Positions 1-11,800 of a DNA stretch of 64,000 bases are shown here, in pieces. This DNA is from Azolla caroliniana (taxonomy: Eukaryota > Polypodiophyta). A model generated the notes under the pieces. That model saw nothing but the letters and a program-made list of their open reading frames with translations. It ran no database searches and was not told the origin of the DNA. The number at the start of each line of letters is the position of its first letter. Within the stretch, counting starts at the first letter, position 1. The stretch is from contig JBHGNT010000021.1 in NCBI GenBank assembly GCA_043228905.1, forward strand, positions 496,001-560,000. Reading direction: 5' to 3'. The translations under genes and the position numbers were made by a program.

Positions 1-360
1 AGGTTTGAGGAAATTCATCTCTAATGTTTAGGAACTTGACAGAACTGGCATCCCTGATTCTAGGACGTCGGAGAAAATCCATATCTGTTTTTAGCGTTTA
101 AGGAAGAATCATTTCTTGTTTTAGCATTGCTCGGAAAACTCGTCTTTGATTTTAGGGTTTTGGTAGGAACATCTCCGATTCTAGGGTTGTAGAAAGAACT
201 CATCGCTGAATTTTAGCATTTGAGATAAAGCCCTTCCTTTATGGTTTGAGACTAAACTGTCTCTGATTTCAGCTTTGAAGAAAAACTCGTCTTCGATTTT
301 AGGGTTTGATAAAAAACTCCATCTGTGATCTTTTTCAAGTTTAGGGAGGAAATCTCCCCG
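1..360 (+). repeat. Degenerate repeats in the DUF1223 leader
   Basis: The 360 bases before the DUF1223 start are built from imperfect units of about 30-45 bases. Each carries a core like GATTTTAGGGTTT followed by an A-rich stretch and a TC-rich end, for example near 150, 178, 210, 268 and 295. The cores resemble the plant telo-box (TTAGGGTTT). The tract probably forms the promoter or 5' untranslated leader of the gene that follows. The left edge is cut by the window. Confidence 0.5.
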
Positions 361-386
361 CACTGTGGATCGAGAGTATCACAGCC

Positions 387-3300
387 ATGTCTGGCCTCTG
401 CTTCTGCTTCTCTCGTGGTTCCTCTACAGAGAAGCTAAGCTCTGTTATACCTTCATCTTCTACTGTGGCAACAAAATTGCCTTTCCAGTCATCAGAACAT
501 TCTGGTTCATCAAAGTCATTGAGCCCACTACTAGTAGAGCTCTTCACATCACAAGGATGCAGCTCATGCCCCCCTGCAGATCTAATTATTTCAAAGCTTG
601 GTCAACAAAGAGGAGAAAAAGATGAAAGAGGAGAATCGGAGAAAGAAAGAGAAATAGATAGAAAACGAGAAGGGGAAGATGGAGATGTAAAAAATAGAGA
701 CAAAGAAGATTCTAGAAGCAATGAACCTGACCAGATCTCGAAGCTTCCACCTGTAATTGCATTGGCTTATCATGTGGATTATTGGGATTATCTAGGATGG
801 AAGGACCCCTTTGCATGCAATCGATGGAGTGGTAGGCATCGAAGCTATGGTGAAGCTCTCCAACAAGATAGTATCTATACGCCAGAGGTGGTTGTCCAGG
901 GTCGTTTGCATTGTATTGGCTCGAACGTGGAATTGGTTTCCGATCTCATTGAATCTGCCCCGAGATTCCCTGCTCTGGATGTTCGGGTAAGAATGCTTCT
1001 GCTGGAGCCTTTTGTTTTTGCTGGTTTTTAGTTTTGTATTGGATATGGCGTTAATCAGGATGATAGTGATCATCACCCAAAGGAAATGCAATGCATCTAT
1101 GTGAGTGATAAGCTACAATGATGATGGTATTATGGATGATGTCTATGTTCACGATGGTGATCAGGATAATAATGGTGACCCAAAGGAAATGCAATGTATC
1201 TAGTGATAGAGAGGATGATGATGAGAAGATGTATTGGCATTCACAGGGCGCCAACTTAATCTCTGGGATCAACTATAATTAGAAGTACTCGCCCCAACTT
1301 TTAATACCAAAATCTGCCCATGGGACAATTGATTACAGTAATGGGATATGTACTCAATCATTGAAAATAAAAAATAAAAGAAACATAAATAAAAAAGTTC
1401 TAGTGTGGTACAAAAAATGTTATGACGTGTAACATGTTCTATAAAGAAAAAGGCTTTGTCATAAGACTATTGTTTCATTTCAATCCAAGTCCCTCGAAAA
1501 AGGGGGGGGGGGGGTGTTGACAGGTTTCGATGTAGGTGTGCCCCATGGTTTCAATGTAAATTGTATCTTGACCATGATAGCTTCTAGGCGGGGTGAGTCC
1601 CGTTTCTTATCTTCTCATATCCTTCTACATGACAACGAGTGGCTTTGAAGCCCGGTATCTGAGGGCATTTGGTTGCTCTTTGGTTTTTTGCGTTAGTGAG
1701 GGAGAGGCTGAGTGGTGTAGTGTGTCCACGTTCATCGTTCCCCTTGTACTTGAAAAAATTCAATGGTTATGAGTTCATGGCTATTAGAAAGGTTATAGTA
1801 AACATTTTGTAGCTTAGTCTCTCTATGTTGTATTAGCTCTAAGATATATGTACGTAGTGTCTTTATGTTTGAGGTATCTACTAATTGGGAGAGGGTGGGA
1901 TAGATTCGAACTTTGCATGTAAAATGGTACTCATCCTCTATCTCTCTATGACATAATCTACATTTCCTTTCCTCTCGAGGAACTCCATTAGCACAACCAT
2001 TTTCAATCCCAAGTTGGTGGGATGATACTCCAAGTTGTCCAAATGACAACCCTTAATGCATTTGGTAAGAACATATCTAGATATTTTGGTCGTATAATAA
2101 ATCTTAACTTAAGAGAAATGCATGAAGTGCTCTCAAAGTGTGATACTTGCATAGTCGACTACTCTCAACCCTTGTGTCCTAACTTTCTGTCTGACATTGC
2201 AATACACATGAGCTAGGTTGCATGGAAGCAATGGTTTGGATGGCAGACAATGGGATGTGTTCTAACATGTATTCATGTGTGCGAATTTGTTGTTTGGCGA
2301 AGAATATAGATTTGGAGTTAGGTGCAACATAGATGAAGCTAGTGATGCATCATGAAGCAAGTGTGTGGCATCCTATATTCCGAATCATTTTTCCATATCT
2401 TGCATCCAAATAGAACATAAAAATTAGCATTTATGTGTCTTTTGGATCTTTTGGAGAGAGAGAGAGGATGGCAAAAACCCATGGTTAGGAAAGGCTCTAT
2501 TTTTCGGCACTTGGGGTATCCAATTGGGAATGAATGTTACGAATGGTGAATTGATCGAATTGATGTCTAGTAAGTTAGGGTATAAGTCCATGTATTGTAA
2601 GTCACAATGTTGGCCATTGTACGTACACCTAAAGGTTGTACAATGTATTATGGAACCATGGTATTATATTACTTGCGATTGTTGCCATGGACAAAGGCTT
2701 TGCATTTTGTTTTGCAACCTCTTTTATATTTGTTGTGGAGGCAAAGGGATAATATGGGAATCAAATGGGTTGTGTGGAATCATCTATGAACACCTAAGCC
2801 CTTGGACTTATCTATGCATATGATGGCTCATAGATTTTCATTTTTGCAAGATGTGATCAAACTCACAATCATGGATATCTTTTATTTAATATTTTATTGA
2901 AAACAAGGTTTAATATATGGGAGGACATTGATTAAGGGTTCATGGTGGCAATTACGGAGCAAATGTATTTGACTTAGGATTCCTTGGTCTTCATGGTTCA
3001 TGGCAAGAAGCTCTCTCGCTATTTGTATGGAAATCATCATCTAGTAAAGAGCATTGTAATTTAGTGCAAAAAAAGTTAATTGTGTCTTCTCGGTTATTAT
3101 ATTGGCCTAGAAAGGAGAGATCGTGCTCTTAGTTTAATCACATGTTTTATTTGGGGGTTATAGAGGCGGGAGATATAATTGAGGCTCCATCTCAAAAAAC
3201 TTTGGAGCTTGTTGAAGTACCTCAATTATTACGCATCTTGCCCAATGATTGGTTTACCTTGCAACAACTACAAAATATTGCATTAATGTAAGGTTCATTA

Positions 3301-4431
3301 CTGTTACAACCAAAAGAGAAATCGTGGTTTGATTAGTGTTTACAAGGTCATATGCGGATTTTACAAGTGACTACTAATCTCTTGTATCAGTGTCTACTAA
3401 ACTCTGAGCATAGATAGTGGCAGATCATACAACCTGGTTGGCATTTTACATTTCACTTGTAGCAGAGGTCTTCATTTGGAGAGTTTTGATTGGGGTTTTG
3501 CTTGTGGGATAAACTCTAAAACGATGAGAAATAGCAATGGGTAGTTGCTTCTTTTGCATTGTTCAAATGGAAGATAGTACTCATCGTTCATACAGTGCTT
3601 GATTGCTTGTTAGATTTGGAGTTATGTTTATCACATTCGGTTAGGTTTATCACGGTTTTATTTGATGCTAAAGACAGTGGGTGTTTGCACAATTCACATA
3701 GGTCGACCCAAATTAGAGATGGAAATTGTTTTTCTACTTCTAAGATATTAGGGATTGTGTCATAATTGGGATATCCGCAATGCTTTTGTGTTTGATGGTA
3801 GGCATGGAGTCAAAAGCATGTTTGTGAAAGTTGAAGGGAGCACTGATGTGATATATTTTTTTATATGGGCAAGTGGAAATTCTTTTCTCAGTGGAGTGTT
3901 TGTCTTGCCTATATGCAATTTAACATATTCCACTACCCGTGTAGTTAGTGGGTGACCGTACTCCATTGTGACACTCATTGTAAGTAGTGGTTGTACACAC
4001 ATTTATTAATATAATTGGTGTTTGAGAGAGAGAGACAGAGAGAGAGATTTTATACCTTTTATCTCAATCAGGTTTCTTTCTCGAGGCCAAACCCATCAGA
4101 GCTCCAACTGACGCTAAGTGTATCCTTGAGAGTTAAGGTCGAGGGAAATGTTGATGCAATGGTAGCCATTTTTGAGAATGGACTGGTGACAGATTGTTGC
4201 AAGGGCGAAAATAGAGGACGAGTTCTCACAAATGATCGCATTGTAAGAAGCCTAGAAAAGGTTTGCACCTTGCAAGCACCTGTAACTAAAAAGCCCACGC
4301 GGGGACAAGTTAACATTAAGCTTTGGGAAGGATATACAAAAGCTAAGTGTGGAATGGTTGTTTTCCTTCAAAATCCTTCTTCAATGGAGGTCGTTGGAGC
4401 TCAGCTTTTAGAGTTACCCAACGATGCATGA
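387..4431 (+). CDS. DUF1223 family protein, two exons
   Basis: Exons 387-986 and 4072-4431 join in phase 0 to give 319 residues. The match to the plant DUF1223 family (thioredoxin-like fold, function unknown) rests on LLVELFTSQGCSSCPPAD near residues 49-65 with the CxxC pair C58/C61, YHVDYWDYLGWKDPFA, YTPEVVVQG, and in exon 2 LVTDCCKGENRGRVL and a closing VGAQLLELP. The donor is CGG|GTAAG and the acceptor ATCAG|GTTTC. The ATG at 387 is chosen because it opens the exon in frame and follows the leader repeats. Residues 72-118 form a long Lys/Glu/Arg insert that I do not recall in relatives. The 3.1 kb intron is filled with LINE debris. No organelle targeting signal is obvious. The family assignment is firm and the biochemical role unknown. 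Confidence 0.88.
1053..1201. repeat. Short direct repeat in DUF1223 intron
   Basis: Two copies of a roughly 46-base segment, at about 1053-1099 and 1157-1201, both contain CACCCAAAGGAAATGCAATG or its near match followed by ATCT. They lie just inside the intron and have no coding meaning. A 13-base G run sits nearby at about 1502-1514. Confidence 0.6.
1732..2049 (-). mobile_element. LINE C-terminal zinc-binding fragment
   Basis: An open stretch of 105 codons on the minus strand contains IENGCANGVPREERKCRLC and then EIEDEYHFTC. This is the CxxC...EDEYHF signature of the cysteine-rich tail that follows reverse transcriptase in non-LTR retrotransposons. The expected last cysteine of the CxC pair appears as V. 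No reverse transcriptase is seen upstream of it on the same strand, so it is a 5'-truncated remnant inside the DUF1223 intron. Confidence 0.6.
2500..3920 (+). mobile_element. Decayed LINE in DUF1223 intron
   Basis: Translation near 2607-2789 gives WRQRDNMGIKWVVWNHL followed by TPKPL. This matches the 'kWv.W..lc.PK..GGLG' region at the end of plant LINE reverse transcriptases. Stops and frame breaks follow. Near 3770-3900 the frame reads NWDIRNAFVFDGRHGV, like the linker before the RNase H region. The piece at about 3640-3915 recurs inverted near 38.93-39.2 kb. The element is an old, inactive insertion in sense orientation. Confidence 0.5.
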
Positions 4432-7285
4432 TAGATATCGTATCTCAATAAAAACTCTTTGATTGATGAACATAGTTATGTATGAAAGATAGAGGAGAGG
4501 GTACATGCCCTATTGTTGTATAATTTTTTATATTGTATTTTCCCTTGTATCAATTCAAATTCTTTTATGAGTAATCATGTGTACGTACATATATTTTTAT
4601 CTTGGGTTTACTGATAGGGCATATCTTAATGTGGCGAGTAACTTGAGCATTTTGATCATCCTGTGTATTCTTGTAGAATGGTTTGAAATTCTTTATCCAT
4701 TTGAGCTCAGAAAAATCTCCTTATTAATTCATATGAATTTTCAAACATGGAAGTATATATGTCCATGATGTTCCAATCAAAATTTTACTTTGGACATGTA
4801 GTTTGCTGAAGTAGACCCCATGATATGTATTTTGGGTTTGGTGGTCTTCAACCATCACCATCACCATTACCATCGCCATCGCCTATGCTTTGTTTTTAAA
4901 AGAGATGTCATCCCATCAATGTTGGAATTTAAAAGAGACTGATCCTCATCTGCATTTTGGTTTAAAAGAGATCCCTACCAAAATTAGACCCAAATTGATT
5001 TGACCTTTTGTCAACCAATACCCAAATTGATTGCTACTCCTTATTGAAACAACCTTTCCGGGCTCTCTTTATTTCAGAATGACTTGCTTTGCTAGGAAAT
5101 CGTAGAGATTAGATTGTAGTTGTTGTTGACTCCAATGGATATCGCAATCCTCTTTTTCTGAAGATCAATTTACAATAATTAAGATGTGTGATTATTTAAT
5201 TGCTAGTAGGCATGTCATAGTTGATAATTCATCACTCTAATTTTTGAAGCTTAATTTGTTCATTAGAAGCTCCCTTAATTAGTCAAAATCGTAGGTTTAT
5301 ATCTTAGTTAGAGCTCAATCGCAAAAAATGCTAAATCAATTTACCTTTCACCCTAAATATTGATTGTGGTACTCTATGGAGAACATCTTAGAAGAACATA
5401 TTCTCATAATCCAGTTATTCCGTTGGTAAAGCTATGGCTTCCTCCCTATGTGAAAATTAGTTGAAAGGATGGCAAAACTTTCGTAATTAACAATGCCCAA
5501 ATTTGTGACATAACAAACCAAATGACTTCAACAAGTAGGCTTGCAAGGAAATGCCAAATTGTGCTTGGTATCTCCTCAATCATTGTAGAAAAACTGGCCC
5601 CATTTGAATTTGTTGGTGTTTTAAACCAGCCCGAAAGGTAACCTTGATCATCATTGGCTAACCGATGATTTCATGTAGAATTCCAACAATAAAGCCCTAT
5701 TATGTTGTGATGTTTCCTTCTCAAGATCTATAATTTAATTTCAAATTTGGTTTGAAGTTGAGAACAGCTACCTCAGAACCTTATAGTTGCACAAGGTTTG
5801 TGCTATGTGCTTTAGTAGATAATATGTGTAATGCATCAATTGATTTTTGTAATGTAGAAGGTTGATATGGTCAGTTGAACAACTTCCAAGCCAACAAGAA
5901 TAAAGGTGTTGGGGTATTGAATGTAATTGTGAATCAGGTGTATCACATATTGCATATTCTCCTATCTATCATAAGTAAATAAAACAATAAATAACCGTAA
6001 ATTTAAAAGTGTAACATCCTTGCAAGTTGCATGTGTATATCTAGAATTGAAATTAGTATAAATCATCATCTGCTTGCTACCCGATGATTATCCTATCTTC
6101 TCAAACTAATAATACACTATTCAACACATCTTCATGATATAAAAAGTCATAAAGTGTTTTCAATGATATAGTCTATTGGTTATTTGTTCACGTCTCAATG
6201 TTCATATCCATCATTTGCATTCAACAACAAAAGTAGCCGGCGGGATCGTGGGTATCTTGTATAGATATTGGTTTGAACAATTTCTTCACGATTGACCGTT
6301 CCGAGTTTGTTGCACAAGAGCAAAATACATCATTGACATTGAATTTGCCTTTACTATTCACTGACTTTCAAAACATTTCTAACATTTGACACAAGCAGAT
6401 AAATGCATGCATTATTTGGCAATTTGGTAATCTCACCAAAAAACAAAAATTGCATAGTGTCTAGGTTGGAATTTCTAGATTGTTGGTGTATTTCCTTGTA
6501 GAAGATATTTCCCATGCATGGTTCTTCATACCAAAATATTTCATTAAGAACAAACCTTATAAGGATATAAGACCTACGTTCACAATATTTAACTCACTTG
6601 TCCGCCTTTCCAAGAATTTATAACATATAAATCCAAAATGTGTCATTGTTTCATTGTTTCATTGCTTTCAAGAGGACAAATGTGTTATGTTTTGGAAGTT
6701 AGTGTTCAAAGAGGCCATCAGCTCAGAATCCTAACTTTATATTTAGGATCTTACATTGTGATATTCAAGTGTGTATGTATGCAAGTTCTTGTTCATGTTT
6801 AAATGAATGTGTGGAGAGGAGAAAAAGGACAATGGTAAGGCACACTATTCTTGTTCAACTTTATGGATGCTCTTCACATTTATCCATTGGCATCTTCATT
6901 TGGTTTTGTTGGTTATGATCTTGTCCAATACAATGTATGTTAGTGCGAAAAAAAGTCTAATTCTGAATATTGTCCTATAATAATATGGCAATCGGCAAAA
7001 TGTCCACAAAAAAGTTCAATAAATTAAGGTCCAATTACTATGTAACAATTGAGTGAAGAGAAGAGACCAAGTAAGACCAAGTATATTTACGAAGGAAGCA
7101 ATCTAGACAACAAAAAGTTGCTCAATCAATACATTCAATGGACACTTAACCATTATTGGTTTATATGTTATATGCAATAATATCTAACATTGCATAGGCC
7201 GTACAATCTACACTTTCCAAAAGGTGCAGCATGAAAGATAAGACTTTACATGTACAATCATAGCATTCTTTCCAAACTTGCGCAC

Positions 7286-7513
7286 TATACCTTTTAACAT
7301 GCACGTCATTGCATGGATCATGTGCAAAGGATCAAATGAACAGGATGATAAAGAAGGGGTTAAAATGTGGGAGTATCATTCAGAAGAAAAACCTAACTTT
7401 ATACCTTTAACTTGCACATCATTGCATGGACTGCATGTGCAAAGGATAAAATGAGTAGGACAATCGAGAAGAGGGTTATAGTATGGGAGTACCATTCAGA
7501 AGGAAAACCTAAC
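7286..7513. repeat. Tandem duplication, 114-bp period
   Basis: Two diverged copies, 7286-7399 and 7400-7513, each start with TATACC and share CATTGCATGGA, ATGTGCAAAGGAT and CATTCAGAAG in the same order. Roughly one base in eight differs, so the duplication is not recent. Confidence 0.75.
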
Positions 7514-8142
7514 CATATTGTTCATATCCATTTCCTTTTACCATTAAATGCATTGCCAAATAAGCAAACTAAATTGTTTTAATGTTACTTGAGCAATTTC
7601 TGTAAACGAAGTGTAATAGAGAAGTTATTAGTTTGCTATAATTGCACGTGTCCTTTCCTAAAATGCACTCGGCTTTAGATCACATACACATAATACACCT
7701 TTAAAATACAAATAAGCTCTAATTCTCTGTGCATATATCTCCGTATCTTTATCATGGTTCAGCACCGTTCAAATAAAAATATATATTGTCTAAGGCGATC
7801 AAATCATCCATGGACAAATACATAACCATTCAATATATATATATAACTTCCATGCAATTGTGGATGACAGTGATGAACTAAATTTGATTCTTTTCTGTTA
7901 ATCATAAATCATCTAAATTCATCACATGACTACTCTCTGGGCGTGCATGGAATCCAATGTATCAATGCAGTTTCACACCTTTTTCCTCACTCCCAGGATT
8001 CACATTATCCATAACTTCCCATGTTGGTTTCGAAGCTTTTCTTTCTGCATACATACTCATAGGCTCAAACATCTATATGTTAAACAAGTCATTTGCCTTT
8101 GAAAAACAATTCACTACCAATTAAAAAATGTTTGTTATAACA

Positions 8143-8528
8143 TATTTCTAACATAAATTATCAATGATTTCATGCATGTGCTGTGCTGATTTCTTTGGAA
8201 CAAGTGTTAATTGTGCTCAGTTGTGTAACACATTTTCTAAAAAGACTTATCAACACCGTTAAGAATTTAACTGCAATTACATCAATAGAGTCACAAGTCA
8301 TTCAATAGGTTGTGAACAGAAGACATGACATACTTTATTTCTAACATAAATTATCAATGATTTCATGCATATGTGCTGTGGTGATATCTTTGGAACAAGT
8401 GTTATTGTGCCCAGTTGTGTAACACATTCTAAAGAGAGTTATCAACACTGTTAAGAATTTAACTGCAAATACATCAATAGAGTTGCGAGCCATTCAATAG
8501 GTTGTAAACAGAAGACATGACATCTTTT
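8143..8528. repeat. Tandem duplication, 193-bp period
   Basis: Copies 8143-8335 and 8336-8528 both begin TATTTCTAACATAAATTATC and end GAAGACATGACAT. They differ at about one base in ten, with small indels. The array ends a few hundred bases beyond the kinase stop codon and may lie in or near its 3' untranslated region. Confidence 0.85.
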
Positions 8529-8838
8529 ATTTCCCTTTCACAAAAATGTAGACAATTCAGGTTATAAAAGATCATGGTCTTGAATCTCATAATATTTACC
8601 TCCCCAGGAAATACACAAGGCATTTACAATTGATCTCAAATGATGTACATCCCCAGAGGATTGTATCCACTTAGGGAATGATGTACATAATGCAAAGATT
8701 TCCGAGACCCTTAATAAAGACACTCGGAGACTATCACCATTCTTGATAGCTCTTTCATGTACCCTAAACAATATGCAATTATAAAATAGAACAATAGCGT
8801 AACCAATCCTCAACTAAAAATACCTTCAAGAACACAAG

Positions 8839-11800
8839 TCAGCTGAAGCTTGGCTTCCTCTTCAAAGCTGAAAAGAAGCCACCTTTTTTCTTCTCCTTTT
8901 CTTCTTCCGCGATGGTGACCTACAAATTAACTGCTTCATGATCAGGGAAGTGCTTTTTTTCATTCCAGGTTTTTAGAAGCCATTGCAATGAATGAAAACG
9001 AAATAGGATCATATAATAAGACCTCTTTCAGAAAATCCCGAAGAAGGCTTGTGATTTCCGAAAACTCAGGACGTTCAGCAGGATTCTGTTTCCAACAATG
9101 GAGAAGTAGATCAGCGAGTTTCGGATGGACATTCTTGGGGATGGTTGGGCGTAATCCCTGCACAACTTTATAGAATTAATCATTCAAAAGTGGCATACAA
9201 ATCGCTCTATCTGATGTGAGTGGTGTAAATAGTAAGGATGTGTCTGATTTAGCAAACAAGTTCTTATGCTGTCTGTTAATGGGGTGGCATCTATTGTCAT
9301 CTGTGACAACAGAGGATAGGAGGCAGTGTTCAAACACCCCACCTGTGGTTTAAGGCAAGCTTTGAGTAGGAAAACATTAACTTCATCAATACAACAAAAA
9401 AATGTGCCATTTTCCTACTCGTCGAACCTTTTGTACCACTCCGACAGCCGCTTGCAATGGCGTTAAGTGGTCATAGGGTAACTGCAATACAAAACAAAGG
9501 ATTACACTACTCAGGAGTGCTATGCAGTGGGTGAGTATTACATATATGCATACATAAAGTCAACACCACAACACCTTGCCAGTCAACAACTCCCACATGA
9601 CTATTCCGAAACTGAATACATCAGCTTTATGATCATAAGGTTGGTGCTCAATAACCTGTTGAATATGACACAGTCATTTATCAGGAAAGAAATAATCAGA
9701 AAGCATATTATTAACATATAGCCTATACTAATACTTAGATGTATATATTTTTGGGAAGAGGACACATCAAACAAAGGCGTGGCAGAATGGCAGGGATAGA
9801 AAGATGGCCATCTTCAGTGACTAGAAAATATTGTTTGAAATTTGATGTGGGCTTCTGAAGAGTGAAAAATTCTCTGGGTGTTTTTTATCTACAGGAAAAA
9901 TATTAACTAAATGAGAAATCCTACAGTATCCCAGACTCTAGGTGCATACCTAGCAGCACATGCTTACCTCAGGAGCCATCCATCTATAAGTGCCAGTCTC
10001 TGCTGTCATCACACCACTTTGCGATTGGACACGGGCTACTCCAAAATCTGCAACCTTAATAACCTGGATATATCGTAATCAATTACGTTCTTAGACTTTC
10101 ATTTATTGCAAATATTATCTAACAAAAATTACACAATCTCAAAATATAGATTGATGTGTTACTTGAATTACCTCATGCTCATCAATTAAAAGATTTGCTG
10201 CCTTGAGATCTCTATGGATGATATTACATTGATGCAGAAAATCCATCCCTTTTGAAATATCAATTGCTACCTTAAGCAGATTTGGTAGCTTGAATGAACC
10301 ATGTTTCTTATGCAAATGGTCATAAACACTCCCTCCTGACATGAATTCTATTTTTTGATTCAATGAAACATCATGAGAATCTTTCAAGTAACAAAGTACA
10401 AACACAATTGAGTCAGCAGAAACCAATCCAAATATTATCACCTGTAACAATACATAAATTGGGAGGTCGGGTGCATGCACCAATGAACTGTACAACATTC
10501 TTGTGACGAACTTTCCTGAAAGATTAAAAACAAAACATAAATGGTGTCTACAGTCTGATAAAAGATTTTTCTCATACAATCATGCACGTGAAGCCTAAAC
10601 TTGAGGATCAGATAGTAAAAACTTCAGCTTTAGATTAAGAAAATTGAACCCATGTACTCCAAATATCACATTACTTCAGAACTTAACTAGTGGTTTACCC
10701 AAATGTTGTTGTGCAAGAAGGAAACTCATTGGACTATTTCAAATGAATTATCACTGTGGAAAGATTCTTATCCTAGTGCTTTAAGACAGGCCAAATAATA
10801 ATTTATTAAGATTGTTTTCTAATAGCACCTCATGATAGAGACTTCCTGAGCAAATTCCTTCTGCAGATCTTTGTTTAAACGCTCCGGTTTCAAGACTTTA
10901 ATGGCCACATCTTGTCCACAGTATGTACCCCTAAACCTGCATTGAATTTGCAAAATATCCATTTTCAATGTTCAAATAAAGTCTTAAATGTAAGGAAGAG
11001 TTAGTACTCACAGATCTCCGAATGATCCACTTGCCACTTTATTGCCATATCTAAGTAGGTTAGGATCAATCTCCCAGTCATCAGTGCCGTCAGATGGGAT
11101 GCTCAAAAACTCATCTGCTGCCCTTTTAGCATCTGGCATTGCCTCATCACTAGAATCTTTTGTCCAAATTTTCTTCTGTTGACAATAGAAATAAACAACT
11201 AGAATGCTTGCCATTGATCAAAATTTTATATTACTACCCAAACTGGGATATGTCAGCCTTTTTAAAAGTGCACATCAGCATGTACATCTGCCTAGTCACC
11301 ATCACTACCATGTTATTTGAATTTTGGATCTACCCTTGAATTGTGGAAGGACACATTTATGAAAAAAGGAATGATGCTGAATAATTTATTACCCTCTGGC
11401 AAACTCATGGGGAACCTTATATGTACATGATCATGAATGAACCTTAGCAGCCAAATTATTTTATTATAAACGAAGATATATTAAAACTAAAATCTACACA
11501 ATCCCATTTCAGCTACATGATAAGAATATAAAAGGCTGCTCATCAATGCACATACCTCTGAATCAGCTATTGTATTCCACAATTGGTGTTGTAATTCTTC
11601 TGTGTCCTATATAAAATACATTCATTGCTGACATTTCACACCCAAAGAAAAAATAATAGAAAATGGCAATTACTATATGAGACTTGGTAATGCATTTGGT
11701 AATGAATCCTGTACCTCAGTTGGCCAACCATCTACTAGAAAAACATCTAAAGAATATCCATCATCTGTTGAGAATACATGAGCTTCACGAATGTTGAGTC

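Larger units (their letters stand above)
4432..8838. other. Intergenic DNA, DUF1223 to kinase 3' ends
   Basis: The two flanking genes converge on this 4.4 kb. It is AT-rich and has no long open frame or recognisable protein homology. It holds two tandem duplications (listed separately) and scattered TTTAAAAGAGAT copies near 4900-4980. The 3' untranslated regions of both genes must lie at its edges; a possible 3'-UTR donor (rc of the site near 8821) is not certain. Confidence 0.6.

Noticed and set aside
8562-8813. 83-codon frame just beyond the kinase stop
   Set aside because: Lies in the likely 3' untranslated region or a 3'-UTR intron, with no similarity to the kinase tail or another family.
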